Positions 10,612-22,638 are shown, counted from the stretch's first letter. The stretch is 36,817 nt of DNA from Ichthyosporea sp. XGB-2017a (GCA_002811675.1 PDIM01000022.1:200712-237528), one strand, 5' to 3'. Notes: generated from the letters alone by a model not told the origin. A program made the numbers and translations.

Positions 10612-10856
10612 CAACAAAGCACAAGAAATGCGAAGGGGGCCTTAAAATTACACATAAGCTTTTATTGTTTAAAACAGGATTTTAATTTAAGTTTCTTTTT
10701 GTCACTCTTTTCATGTATTTATGAGCTTTGACTGCTAATAATTGAGATAATGTAAGCCGGATTGGGATGAGATATATAAAAACATAAAATGGAACAAAAG
10801 AAAAGAAAGCGAAATGTCGCAAGGAAAAAAGGTTGGTTCAAATAAATAAGCATCTT
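10612..10856. terminator. Convergent 3' end region, oxygenase / HMG-CoA reductase
   Basis: 245 bp between two stop codons. A minus-strand AATAAA (plus-strand TTTATT at 10661-10666) probably serves the reductase, and a plus-strand AATAAA at 10841-10846 may serve the oxygenase. If both are used, the two 3' UTRs overlap by roughly 180 bp. Confidence 0.5.
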
Positions 10857-13800
10857 TTAGGACTTCGACTTTGCGCATTCAAATGCTTTCATTTCGGCAG
10901 TAGGGGCAACGGGAGTAGCGGTCGCAGTGCCTCCATGTCGATTATGTTGCATGTGACTTTTCACCAAATGGCCCGCAGCAAGTGCTGCCATTAGTGAAAG
11001 TTCTCCAGCAAGTACAGAGCAACAAACAATTTTGGCGAGATTACGGGCATTTTCCCCGGGAGTTTCTCTGTTTGGCCCCTTTACTCCAAGAAGCTCTAGG
11101 CAGGCACTCTGTGCTGGAAGTGATGTTCCGCCACCAACAGTACCCACCTCGATGCTAGGCATGGTACAAGAAATAAGCAAATCACCGTTCAGATTCTCCA
11201 TAAGGGTCATGCAATTTGAACTTTCTACGTTTTGAGCAGGGTCTTGGCCACACGCAAGATAGACTGCGGTAACAAGGTTGGCAGCATGGGCATTAAACCC
11301 TCCAACGGACCCAGCCATGGCCGAACCAATCAAATTCTTCTTGATGTTCAGTTCCACAAGAGCATCAACTGTAGTTTTAAGAACTTTCTTCACGACATCC
11401 GCTTTAATAACAGCTTCTGCAATTACCGATTTTCCTCGACCTTCAATCCAGTTGATGGCGGCAGGTTTCTTATCTGTGCAGTAATTTCCACTCAAGCTGA
11501 CAATATCAAATTCAAACCTTTCTTGCAAATATGCCAGTGCTTTTTCGGTAGCTTTTGAAATCATATTCATTCCCATTGCATCACCAGTAAACGTACGAAA
11601 TCGACAATACACATTTCTACCAGCAATTGCAATCTTGATATCAAGAAGTTTGGCAAAACGACTCGTTGATTCAAACTCGGCTTTAACAAGAGCAAAATTT
11701 TCATCAATAGAAAGCCAGGTTTTAAAACCGGTCGCTTTTGTAATGTCTCCAAAAGCAAGACAGGGACCTCTGGTCATCCCGTCATTTGTTAAAACAGCAG
11801 TAGCCCCCCCAGACATCGTGATAGCTTTGCAGCCACGGTGGCAACTAGCAAGTAGACAGCCTTCCGTTGTTGCCATAGGAATAGTGACTTCTTTATCATT
11901 TAGAAGAACAGGTCCTACATAGCCAACAGGTATAGGAACATACCCAATGACATTTTCACAGCACTGTCCAATAACTTTTGAGTAGTCATAATTCTTATAA
12001 GGCAATTTTTCAAGTGCATCACTTGCATGAGACTGGTTTAGCATAAATAACCTACGAAGGGCAACCCCTCTTTCGTAATTTTGAAGCTTTTTCTCCAAAT
12101 TATAAGCAGGGATTTTTTTTGCCACTAACAAATTCAAAATTTCATTATCTGAAAGGCAATCTGGACCCTGCTCTTCTGCTTCAAGAATTGCCAGGCATTG
12201 CTCCACCGTACGAGGAGTGCTTGGGCAACTAGTTTCAAGTCCCGAGTCCTCGAAGCTTGATACACTGTCACTCTTTTTGTGGCCTACTTCGAACTTAGCT
12301 CCTTCTTCCTTTACTTCATGTTCTGTAGCTAATAGCTTGATAGAGCTCAGGTTATCCAATGACCCACTATGAGAACGGGAGGCCAAGTTCACAAAGCTAG
12401 AGTTTCTGGAAACAAATGCAGTCCTTTCTTCTTCACTATACGTTTTCTCATACATTACATATTTCACCGCAAGAACAAAAATGAGGCAAAAGATCAACGG
12501 GTGTAACATCACCTCCATACTGATTCCACTCAACCTATTGATAAGAAACTCTTCCACGACCAGGCAAACCTTCTCCCCAAATATGGGACATATATACTTC
12601 CAGAAGCCAACAATGGCATCGGATACTTCTGTAGCCTTTTCCGCATTTGACAGAAGCATTTTGACAGGAGCACTTAATAGGAGTCGTTTGCTTTTCAATT
12701 GAGGAATATTAAACAAGTCATCCAAGTCTGATGGGTGATGTGCACTGAAGGATGAAGAGTACGAGTTGATGCTATAAGATAACAGAGCTGCAATGACACT
12801 AATTATTTTTACTCTTTCAATCAAAGGACTGGGAATATCACTTGATTCAGCCTGATCATAATCATTAAAGACTTGGGCAAACTGTTCGAAAGACGACTTA
12901 GACTTGTCAATATAAGTACCCGAAGCATAAGCATATCGGACTGCCAAAACAGCTGGGAACATTGTCAGAAACAGAATATAGCCACAAACAAGGGCAGTTC
13001 CCCCGTAAAGACAAATTTGAGAAATTCCCGCAGTGCCGTAGACTCCAATAAGTACGAGTACAGAAGTCTTCATAAAGACATCATAAGTTGTTCCACCACA
13101 TATTAAAGATAAACATTTCGCAATATCGTGTCTAGTAGGTTTTTTTCCTGGGTTGTTTTCTCCTGCTCGGAACACATTCTTCGCAAATGTAAAAGCATGC
13201 TCAAGTCCAAATACAATAAAGAGAAAGGGCATTGCTTCACTCACGATAAAAGTTACCCGAATAGAGGCAACATGAAATAGAGCACCAGCAATAACAAATC
13301 CAGAAATCATACACAGAACAGCCGTGGTACACAAAAGATATTTTGACCCAATTCGGTTAAACTTCTTGAACATAAAGTACACGTAAAGAATGGTCACATA
13401 ATCTGACGTTAGCAATGCCAAAATATCAGATGATTTCGTGTTTTCTTCCCAATAAAAAATGCGGGCGGACTCAGACTTTGTCAAAGAATTATCAGAATCT
13501 TTCTTCAAAAGCCAAGGAGAGCGTGCCGAAATCTCATCCCACAGTTTCTCCCAGATAATATCAGACATATCAACAGATTGATTATTCTCGTCATTGACCA
13601 GGCTTTCCACACCATCAAAATGAGTAAAGTACGTAATCATAACCGATGTCGCCCCCTGTAATGTGCCATCCAGGCCAAACTGAACATTACCCAGAACCGA
13701 TTTCTGCAAAACAGGAATTCCCTCAGTCGTATCCACGCGCTCCTTAGACAGCGTTCCCAGCAAATCCTGGTCTTTCATCATTTTCGACTTGTCCATATCC

Positions 13801-14515
13801 CAATATTGAAGAGGGGTATGGAATAAACAAGGGTGTTCAGCTGGGCTATCATTTTTCTTAACATTAGAGTTCTTAAAGCAAATGTCTCCGATTGTATACT
13901 GTTTCCCACCAATTGCAACAGCGGTGTTTTCAATAGCTGGAAATTTAAATAAAAATATGAACAATATGTCATTAGTTAAAATAGCATTAAAAAAAGAACA
14001 AAGAAGAAAGAAAGGTACTACTTACCTTCATGGATAGCAAATAAGTTGGACATGATTTCCTTTGTCAAAATCCCTGTCCCTGGGCCATACAGCGCCTCTT
14101 CGGAGGTAGAGAGTATAACCCTTTTCAATCTTAGCGTTTCCCCTTCAAAATTTTCGGCCGCTGGTTTAAGATTTCCATCCTTACCAAGCTGAACCGCTGA
14201 AGAATCCAAACCATACACGCTTTCTTCAGTCAAGAAATCTTCGTCATTTGAGGGAACAAACAAGCTAAACTTTCGGTCTATCTGGCTGGTCACCGCGTCA
14301 TTCCCTCCCATTTCATTCAGCCGCACAAATGGGTACAGGGAAAAGGACACAATCAACACACAGATAGCCATAACCTCAAAAGGATGAGACGCACACATCA
14401 AACCATATCTGTAGAAAAACTTGTGAAAGAGCCGTCCTAAATTTTCAATCACCCCTCGATTTTGCGGTGATTGCTCACCATTATGCGAAGACACAGAGGT
14501 AGATCTTTTCAACAT
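10857..14515 (-). CDS. HMGCR: HMG-CoA reductase with sterol-sensing domain, two exons
   Basis: Rate-limiting ER membrane enzyme of the mevalonate pathway (HMG-CoA + 2 NADPH to mevalonate). Exons 14515-14026 and 13936-10857 flank an 89-nt intron (donor GTAAGTAG); product 1189 aa. A first helix ([14 protein letters not shown], about residue 50) is followed by a long, probably lumenal loop. A multi-helix sterol-sensing domain follows (about 340-510) containing YVYF at 348-351 and GSKY with Lys362. A variable Ser-rich linker leads to the catalytic domain. There, [11 protein letters not shown] holds Glu855, [11 protein letters not shown] the catalytic Lys near 986, GQDPAQN Asp1062, and LVKSHM His1158; GDAMGMNM is the NADPH-binding motif. 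All catalytic residues are present. Human HMGCR is 888 aa; the excess is mainly the lumenal loop and linker. HNR is followed by His1164, where mammalian enzymes carry the AMPK-phosphorylated Ser. Confidence 0.97.
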
Positions 14516-15095
14516 AATTTCGATTCTCTCTCTCCCCCCCCTTCAACACAATTATAAATATAAATAGAATACAGAAACCTTGATTTCCTAATCCCTATTA
14601 AAGCGTTTTTTTTTCTTTTTGATTCTTCCGTCTTTCTTTTCTTTCCTTTATCCTCTACAGCATTCAGAGGATTCGATATTTTTGATTGTCCTTTTCAGCA
14701 GCAGAACAAAAAAAGAAAAAAAGAAAAAAGAAAAGAAAAGAAACAACCAAAGTCAGTATTAAAAAGAAAAAAAAAGGAAGAGAAAAGGAAGCTGGAAAGC
14801 AAAATAAAAAAAAAAAAAAAAAACAAAAAAAAAAAAAAAAAAACAAAAAAACGAAAAAAAAAAAATAAAAATTTTTTTTTTTCCGAGTTGAATGGGAAAA
14901 AAAAAAAAAAAACCTCGTGGCCCTTTTTTTCTTCCTTCAAGTTTCTTTTTTCTTTTTTATGTTTTGTTGTATCACTTTTGTTTTGTTTTTTCTTCAAAGT
15001 GAGTGAATCAATGGGTCTAGTCTCCGCCCCTCATTGCAGTGGATAAGGACTGGTTAGTACAAAGGGAACGAAGGGGAAAGGTGGAGGAGAGAAGG
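14516..15095. promoter_or_regulatory. Divergent promoter region, HMG-CoA reductase / SUV3
   Basis: 580 bp dominated by homopolymers. From 14700 to about 14868 the plus strand is almost entirely A; from about 14869 to 14997 it is T-rich. Each gene therefore has a T-rich tract on its own sense strand, with the switch in the middle. A C run (about 14533-14540) within CT-rich sequence lies just upstream of the reductase ATG. No sterol-regulatory motif was recognised. Confidence 0.6.
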
Positions 15096-17180
15096 ATGAT
15101 TCTTTTACAACAGTGTAGAAGGTCGGTGTCGGGTTGGGTGGGTCAGGGGGGCTTTGGATTTGGTCGTGCCCAGCTTAGTGGGGGGAGGGCACTGTTGGTT
15201 AAATCAGCAGGAAAGGAAATAGCAAAGGGGAAAGAAATGACAAAGGGGAAGGAACAGGCGAAAGGGAAGGAAATGGTGAAGGGGAAAGCAAAAGCAGCGA
15301 AGGGAAGAAGAAGAGTGGAATCTCGGCCTTCTAAGAATAGAAAGACTCCAATGCTGGCACGCGACATGCCGGGCGATCCCGTTGTTGTGAAGGCTTTAAA
15401 GAATGTTAAAAAGGCCAAGCTGGAACCTCTAACTAAAGATCTATATGGTATGCGAGTAAATAAGCTTAATCAATATGCTCCTGTTGAGATGAAGTGGACA
15501 GATTTGGTGTCTTATAAGCCTGGAAGTCGTGCAAAGGAGACCTATAAGAAGAAGACGAAACCAAAGCAGAAGCCCCTTGTCAATTTTCTTCGAAAAGAGC
15601 CTGTGTATGATATTTGCGATGAAACCTATCGCTTGGCAAGATCCATGAATCGCAAGTTTATCTTCCACATGGGGCCAACCAATAGCGGAAAGACCCATCA
15701 TGCTTTTCAACGTTTTCTAACATCCGAGACTGGCAGTTACTTAGGTCCATTGCGACTTTTAGCTTGGGAAATCGGGGCAAAAGCTATTCAAGAAGGGGTG
15801 GCATGTGATGTGATAACAGGTGAAGAGAAAAGGTTAGCTTATGGAACTGTACGTGCTAGACACATGGCATGTACTATGGAAATGATGAACCCAAATAAGA
15901 GGGTTGAGGTGGGAGTGATAGACGAAATTCAAATGCTTTGTGATGAGAGCAGGGGTGATGCTTGGGTGAATGCACTAATGGGGATGCCGGCGGATGAGAT
16001 TCATTTATGTGGAGAGCCTAGAACTCTCCCGGTCATCCTGCGCCTTCTGAATATGACCGGAGAAGCAAAAAATCTAGAAGTAAAGGAATATCGCCGGTTG
16101 TCTGAGTTAAATGTGTCAAAGACAATTTTTCCATTCCCTACTCAAATGCACAAGGGGGCTGTTGAGGAAGACATGATGAAAGCTGTAGACATTAGAAAGG
16201 GGGACTGCTTCGTTTGCTTTAATATTCGTGAGATTTACCGTGTAAAAGAACTCATTGAAAAGCACAAAGGCATGAATTGCATCACCATATACGGATCTCT
16301 TCCGCCAGAAACTAGAATCCTCGCTGCCAGGAAGTTTAACGATCCAGATAACAATTTCAACGTGTTGGTTGCGACAGATGCCATTGGGCTCGGTCTGAAT
16401 TTGAACATTCAAAGGGTTATATTTACAACCGTTAAGAAATTTGATGTTGCTGAGAGCTGCTTAGTCAACATCGATTCCCCACACTGCAAGCAAATAGCAG
16501 GGCGCGCTGGGAGATTTTCCTCTGAGTTCAGTGCAGGAGAAGTATCGGCAATGGGGAACAATGATTTGAAATTTATTAGAAATGTGATGAACAATCCACT
16601 ACAAGAAGTGCTCAAGTGCCATGTTGGGCCGTCGAAAAATGTCCTTAGTATGATCGATTCTCAAGCAAAAGCTGTCGAAGAAGTGCTGTCCATTTTCAAG
16701 ACTCTCAGAAGTAGAAAAACGCACGGCAAAAAGACAGACCTTGAAAATTTTTTCCTACCTGCCCATGGGCAAATTCGTGAAGAAACTGAAAACATATTAA
16801 GCGAACATACTATAAGGCCTTCTTTACTGTTTGAACTAATGAAAGTTCCCTTTAAAGTGAAAAAGGGAAACATGCTGGAAAAGCAAAAGCTGTTTGTAGT
16901 TATGTTTGTAGAGGCTATTTTATACGATTTGGAAGTGACTTTGAAGCCGTTCTTGGATCACTTTCCAATCGTGGAGCCGCATGACCGACCTGCTGTTCAA
17001 TTCCTTGAAGTTGCGCATCAGCAACTGGACATTTACTTATGGCTATCCAACAAATTCCCAAAGAACTTTCCTGACTCTCGAAACATTAATCAGTATCGGA
17101 TAGCAATTGGTGCAGCTCTTGGACGCTCCATGTTTGAAAGAGAGCTGGAACCATCGGACGAGACTATTTTAACAGAATAG
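15096..17180 (+). CDS. SUPV3L1: SUV3 mitochondrial ATP-dependent RNA helicase
   Basis: Intronless, 694 aa from the first ATG (the frame extends upstream to a GTG only). SUV3 unwinds RNA for mitochondrial RNA degradation, working with an exoribonuclease (Dss1 in yeast, PNPase in animals). Helicase motifs: GPTNSGKT (Walker A, residues 193-200), GPLRLLAWE, DEIQ (276-279), CGEPRTLPV, then in the second RecA domain FVCFNIREI, ATDAIGLGLNLN and QIAGRAGR (466-473). The SUV3 C-terminal helical segment is recognised by LDIYLWLSNKFPKNFPD. The N-terminus (MILLQQCRRSVSGWVGQ...GFGFGRAQL) is a convincing mitochondrial presequence. It is followed by a Lys-rich region at about residues 40-75 made of repeated KGKE units. 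AATAAA at 17301-17306 is a likely polyadenylation signal. Confidence 0.95.
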   Translation: MILLQQCRRSVSGWVGQGGFGFGRAQLSGGRALLVKSAGKEIAKGKEMTKGKEQAKGKEMVKGKAKAAKGRRRVESRPSKNRKTPMLARDMPGDPVVVKALKNVKKAKLEPLTKDLYGMRVNKLNQYAPVEMKWTDLVSYKPGSRAKETYKKKTKPKQKPLVNFLRKEPVYDICDETYRLARSMNRKFIFHMGPTNSGKTHHAFQRFLTSETGSYLGPLRLLAWEIGAKAIQEGVACDVITGEEKRLAYGTVRARHMACTMEMMNPNKRVEVGVIDEIQMLCDESRGDAWVNALMGMPADEIHLCGEPRTLPVILRLLNMTGEAKNLEVKEYRRLSELNVSKTIFPFPTQMHKGAVEEDMMKAVDIRKGDCFVCFNIREIYRVKELIEKHKGMNCITIYGSLPPETRILAARKFNDPDNNFNVLVATDAIGLGLNLNIQRVIFTTVKKFDVAESCLVNIDSPHCKQIAGRAGRFSSEFSAGEVSAMGNNDLKFIRNVMNNPLQEVLKCHVGPSKNVLSMIDSQAKAVEEVLSIFKTLRSRKTHGKKTDLENFFLPAHGQIREETENILSEHTIRPSLLFELMKVPFKVKKGNMLEKQKLFVVMFVEAILYDLEVTLKPFLDHFPIVEPHDRPAVQFLEVAHQQLDIYLWLSNKFPKNFPDSRNINQYRIAIGAALGRSMFERELEPSDETILTE
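15210..15305 (+). repeat. In-frame KGKE repeat in SUV3
   Basis: A degenerate 18-bp unit encoding about (A/T/V)-K-G-K-E-(I/M/Q) is repeated four to five times between the presequence and the helicase core. It gives a strongly basic, probably helical or disordered stretch. It looks like recent slippage-type expansion. Confidence 0.75.
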
Positions 17181-18572
<1,392 letters not shown>

Positions 18573-18701
18573 AATACACAAAAGCTTAATCACATTCTTT
18601 AAAAATAACACACTATGCTTTGATGCATTCAATAAAAACAAATGTATGCTTGACAATTCAAGTTTAAGAATGAAGTTCGAACTCTTTAAATGAACAATAA
18701 T

Positions 18702-21032
18702 TCACGACGAGGGATTGCGAAAATATTTCGCTTTTCCCTCCGCCTCACTTTGGTGAACGTGACCATCCACACTAACGCTGTTCATTATGGACCTCGAATG
18801 GTCTATAGACTTTTGCAGCCTCTCAAAAACTGTCTGCAATTCCCGCAGCTGCTCTTTCTGTTGAAAATACAAAGCCTGGTATGTCCTTTCATCCAAATTT
18901 GCATCATCACCACTGAAGTCAAAATGCTGAACCGACCCTCCGAGACCACTTTCAAGAGCAAATAACCTTGAAAATAGCAGTGCATTAGATACTAATAACA
19001 GGAACGCAAGAAAGGTAATAATAACAGAAGGCTTGACAACAAGTTTGGCGATCCAAAACGCAATAAGCACAAGTTTTCCTTGATCTTCCGCTGCTGCATC
19101 TGATATAGGAGAGCTCATTTCGGGAAGCTCTTCGCCAGTTTTTCTTGAGGGGGTTGGCTGCGAAGATGCCTTCTCTTTGACAGATGAAAACTGGTCCTTC
19201 AAAGCTTTCGCTTGCTCTGAATACACATCTTTTAAAGCTTCGAAAGCATGCTTTTCAATGAAATCTAAAAACGAAACAATAAGACATAAGTGAATATTCC
19301 ATTCTAATCAAAAGACAAAAGAAAACCAGAAAAGGTAAAGCAAAAGGTCAAACTACTTACTCTTGATTATCCCCATACACGACTTCTTATAAACGACCTT
19401 GCAGCTTATTCTCATTCGCACTTTACCACTGCCTGCATGAGTTATAATTACCCTTGACACAGTGGTAAAAGTATCCCCATACGGCACAGTTGGTGTAAAG
19501 ACTTCACAATCAATGACTTTTGAATAGGTCTTGTCTTCCACCAAAACTTGTATTTCCGTTGCTAACGCTGTCTTTGGTCCAAACGATTTTTTGATTGGCA
19601 CAATTTTTTCAACTTTGCGTCTTTTAATATGTATACCATTTTCAATTTCTGTAATCCACTCAGCTTCTTTGTCAGGCTCTAGCCAATCTCCAACTTTCAC
19701 CAATTGTACATTGCGCCCTTTAAGAAAAGATAAGGGAAAGTTAGACTCCTTGTTATAAAGGACCCAGAACAATTTTTCAACAGTAGTATTAAAAACTTCA
19801 TCACACGCAACTACTTTGTGCTGGTTGTGGGAAGTCTCTTCCTCTTCATTTCTTTCATATGCACTATCATCAAATGTATTTTCGGAATCAGAAAATGAGA
19901 GTGCGTCTGCATCATCATCTTTTTCACTTACAATTTCTTTCCTACTCGTTTTTTTTCTAAACAACTTCTTCAGCTTCTTTTCTTTTTTTCTTTGTGTTGA
20001 TATCCTTTCGAGATCTTCATGAGAGCCATCTACGCTGTATCTGTGATGGTTTACATCTAACGTTCCATGATGGGTGATTGGACCACTTTCAGAGATAAGC
20101 TGAGCCGACGAAAAAGCCTTTCCTACCCGATTAGCGTATTCTGATTTTGGTGACCCCGCAAGGCCATCCACTCCAACTGTCGAGCTTGCTGCTGAATCAT
20201 CATCTTCTTTTAAATAGTCAAGACTGAACTTTCTCTTTTCTCCAGGAAAGAGAGAGTAAAAATCAAGGGGATTATCCGTCAGGGCATTGTTCCAACACTT
20301 TTCAAGCTTTGAAAATGTGGTATCTCTTTGTAAAAGTGAGGCAAATGTATATTTGTTCGCGTCGGTAAATATTTGGATAGCATTTGGAATCAGTTTAACT
20401 GTCTTTTCTTTCTTAATCTTGATAATATCCTTTAAAGGGATTACTAACGATGTTTCCCACCCCAAAATATTCGCATGAAAGGCGAAGTAATTCATTGACA
20501 AATACATCCTCCCCTGAACCAAAATTTCCCTCTGAAAAGCACATGAATAGTTATCTACAAGCTCTTCCTCATCGGGAATCTCATGAAACTGGATTCGAAA
20601 TTCTTTCACACGCTTTGGTATCTTAAATATATGTGCAGAACTATCACTTGCCGCACTCAACTGGCTGCTTCGACGTCTAGTTCCACTTCCCTTCCTGTCC
20701 CCACACAGAGAAGGATCACTAGAGGCGGCACTAATCTTGCGTGCTTCCTGAGGGTCAGCGAAATTACCATCCCCTTCCCCATTCAGAATGGAGCTCTGAC
20801 TGATCGCATGCCGTACACCTTCTACAACGGACAGGGGAGAGGAGTCGTCCATCTTCGACGTGGGAAGGTCACCACTATTTACCAATGTAGTTGTCAATCC
20901 ACTCATTTTCTTAATGTTATTTTCAATGTTCTCGGCGTTACCTTTTGGACTCGTACTCGGGGGGTCCGCCTGTTTCAAAGCATCGCCTCTTTTGTACTTC
21001 ACTGTATTACTTTGATGCACAGCGTTTGTCAT
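18702..21032 (-). CDS. GRAM-VASt (Aster/GRAMD1/Lam-type) sterol transfer protein, two exons
   Basis: Exons 21032-19361 and 19264-18702 (96-nt intron, donor GTAAGTAG) give 744 aa. An N-terminal low-complexity Ser-rich region leads into a GRAM domain at about 140-250 (KEFRIQFHEIPDEEELVDNY, YLSMNYFAFHANILGWETSL, IPLKDI, FTDANKYTFASLLQRD). After an acidic/Lys-rich linker comes a VASt/ASTER domain at about 411-580 (FNTTVEKLFWVLY, VPYGDTFTTVSR, then GIIKNFIEKHAFEALKDVY across the splice). A transmembrane helix follows at about 622-660, then a short coiled coil. In animals (GRAMD1/Aster) and yeast (Lam/Ysp) such proteins are ER-anchored and move sterol from plasma membrane to ER at contact sites; that role is inferred here. 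The frame upstream of this ATG opens only from a TTG. Confidence 0.92.
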
Positions 21033-21575
21033 CAAAAATCCCAATCCAGAATACAAAAATTACAAACTATTACCTAAGTTCCAGACCCTTATTGAGTCTC
21101 TGTACTGCAATGTACTCTGATGCTCACCTAAAGCTATATACGACGAGAGACAATACCCACACCAGACTAGGCTCGAATAGCCTTTTCTTAAACAAAGAAG
21201 CAGTCCCGGACGATAACCAGAATACCTGTGAGAGTATATAAATCACTTCACCTTACACCAAACTAGAGGAGGGATGGAGGCAGGCGAGGGGATTGGAATC
21301 ACAAAACACCACTACACTCGAGAAGAAGAAAACTGTCAATGGCACCCAGCAGCAGGCCGGGCCCCGCGCCAACCAAACAACCATGGACCCACATTCCGTT
21401 GATGCTAGCTGATAATCAGCTTATATTCCCCTTAGGGAATTGGCATTTTCCTTGGCAACCATAAAAGGGCCGTCGACGGGGGTTTTTTCCAACCAAAGAA
21501 TTTTTGCACTTGCACTTTGACTTTTTTTCAGGGAGCTTTTTTTTTTTATTCATTTTTTTTATTCATCTCGTCAGA

Positions 21576-21609
<34 letters not shown>

Positions 21610-21669
21610 GTTTTGTTTAATCTGTTTGGGAAGTTTGTGAAGGAGTGCATTTAAGTATAAGAAGTAATT
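21033..21669. promoter_or_regulatory. Divergent promoter region, GRAM-VASt gene / RPP30
   Basis: 637 bp. It contains two adjacent short palindromes, AGCTGATAATCAGCT (21407-21421) and ATTCCC-CTTA-GGGAAT (21425-21440). A CATAAAAG box follows inside ACCATAAAAGGG (21458-21469). A T-rich leader (about 21520-21608, ending in 30 T) precedes RPP30. The palindromes are candidate dimeric factor sites; the CATAAAAG box could be a TATA variant about 210 bp before the RPP30 ATG. TATATAAA occurs near 21235. Confidence 0.45.
21579..21608 (+). repeat. 30-base T homopolymer
   Basis: Uninterrupted T run about 60 bp upstream of the RPP30 start codon, in the sense orientation. Confidence 0.95.
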
Positions 21670-22638
21670 ATGTATTATGATCTTAATGTACCTTATAAAA
21701 AAGACCCTGCCTATTTGGAGTCGATGGTGTTGATGCTTATCAGGCTAGGGTATGATGCTGTGGCGTTTAATCACGTTTGCGGCAAAACCTCGGGAAAGAT
21801 TGAGCCTAATCCGGCTATAAAGAAAGTTGGAGAGCCTTATGTGGATCTAAGCTGCACAGGGAAGATCAGTAGCGTAACGGACGGGGGGAAATTAGCCACC
21901 AGGGGGTCTGGGGATGATTCATCACGGCCTGTGAAGAGAGTGAAACTGGGGGAAGGGGGGATGAAACGCAGCGGTGGCGCTAATATGGCCGTTACCACAA
22001 AGAAGAGGAGTATGGATGTTTTATTGGGGGATTCCGTTTTGAAATCTAGGGGGAGGAAGTTTACACAATTGTCCCGGCTGACTATGGAGCTGCAGGATTC
22101 ATCACAGACATTTGGGCTGCACACTAATAATCAGGTACTGGGGACTTATGATCTGGTAGCGGTGGTGCCCGGGAATGAAAAAGTCTTCCAGATGGTTTGT
22201 TCGACTTTGGATGTGGATATAATCTCCTTTGATTTCTCCAGACGCATTCCTTTCTATTTCAAAATGCCCCCAGTAGGACTAGCTATTGAACGGGGCCTGT
22301 ATTTTGAAATCACCTACTCGGCGAGTATCAGGGATTCCTCGGCGAGGCGGAATCTCTTCCACAACGCTGCTAGTCTGTTGCGGGCAACAAAAGGAAAGAA
22401 TGTGATTATATCCTCTGCGGCGGAACGGGCGCTTGACCTCCGTACTCCGTTTGACATTGCGAATTTGGCTACGCTGTTCGGATTGAATTGCAGGGGCAAA
22501 GGTCTGGAGTGTGTATCGAAGAACTGTAAAGGCGCTCTAGCACGTTCCCGGGCGAGGACAGCATATAAATCTGTGTTGGTTGTAAGAAAAGAAGAGGAAG
22601 TTGACCCGTCAACTAAAGCAAAAGTCAAATTGCTGTAG
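21670..22638 (+). CDS. RPP30: Ribonuclease P/MRP protein subunit RPP30
   Basis: Intronless, 322 aa. Protein subunit of RNase P (tRNA 5' leader removal) and RNase MRP (rRNA processing) in the nucleus; the family has a TIM-barrel-like fold. Matching blocks: MYYDLNVPY at the start, LIRLGYDAVAFNHV, FTQLSRLTMELQD, YDLVAVVPGNEKVFQMVCS, DVDIISFDFSRRIPFYFK, then GLAIERGLYFEITYS, KGKNVIISSAAERALDLRTP and DIANLATLFGL. Residues about 45-115 form a charged, poorly conserved insertion. AATAAA overlaps the region 8 bases after the stop (22646-22651), so the 3' UTR may be very short. Confidence 0.95.
   Translation: MYYDLNVPYKKDPAYLESMVLMLIRLGYDAVAFNHVCGKTSGKIEPNPAIKKVGEPYVDLSCTGKISSVTDGGKLATRGSGDDSSRPVKRVKLGEGGMKRSGGANMAVTTKKRSMDVLLGDSVLKSRGRKFTQLSRLTMELQDSSQTFGLHTNNQVLGTYDLVAVVPGNEKVFQMVCSTLDVDIISFDFSRRIPFYFKMPPVGLAIERGLYFEITYSASIRDSSARRNLFHNAASLLRATKGKNVIISSAAERALDLRTPFDIANLATLFGLNCRGKGLECVSKNCKGALARSRARTAYKSVLVVRKEEEVDPSTKAKVKLL

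Noticed and set aside
14686-14997. Lys-rich and Phe-rich frames over the A/T tracts
   Set aside because: They are translations of homopolymer DNA in the divergent promoter.
15039-15095. N-terminal extension of SUV3
   Set aside because: Opens from GTG only; the ATG at 15096 starts a typical mitochondrial presequence.
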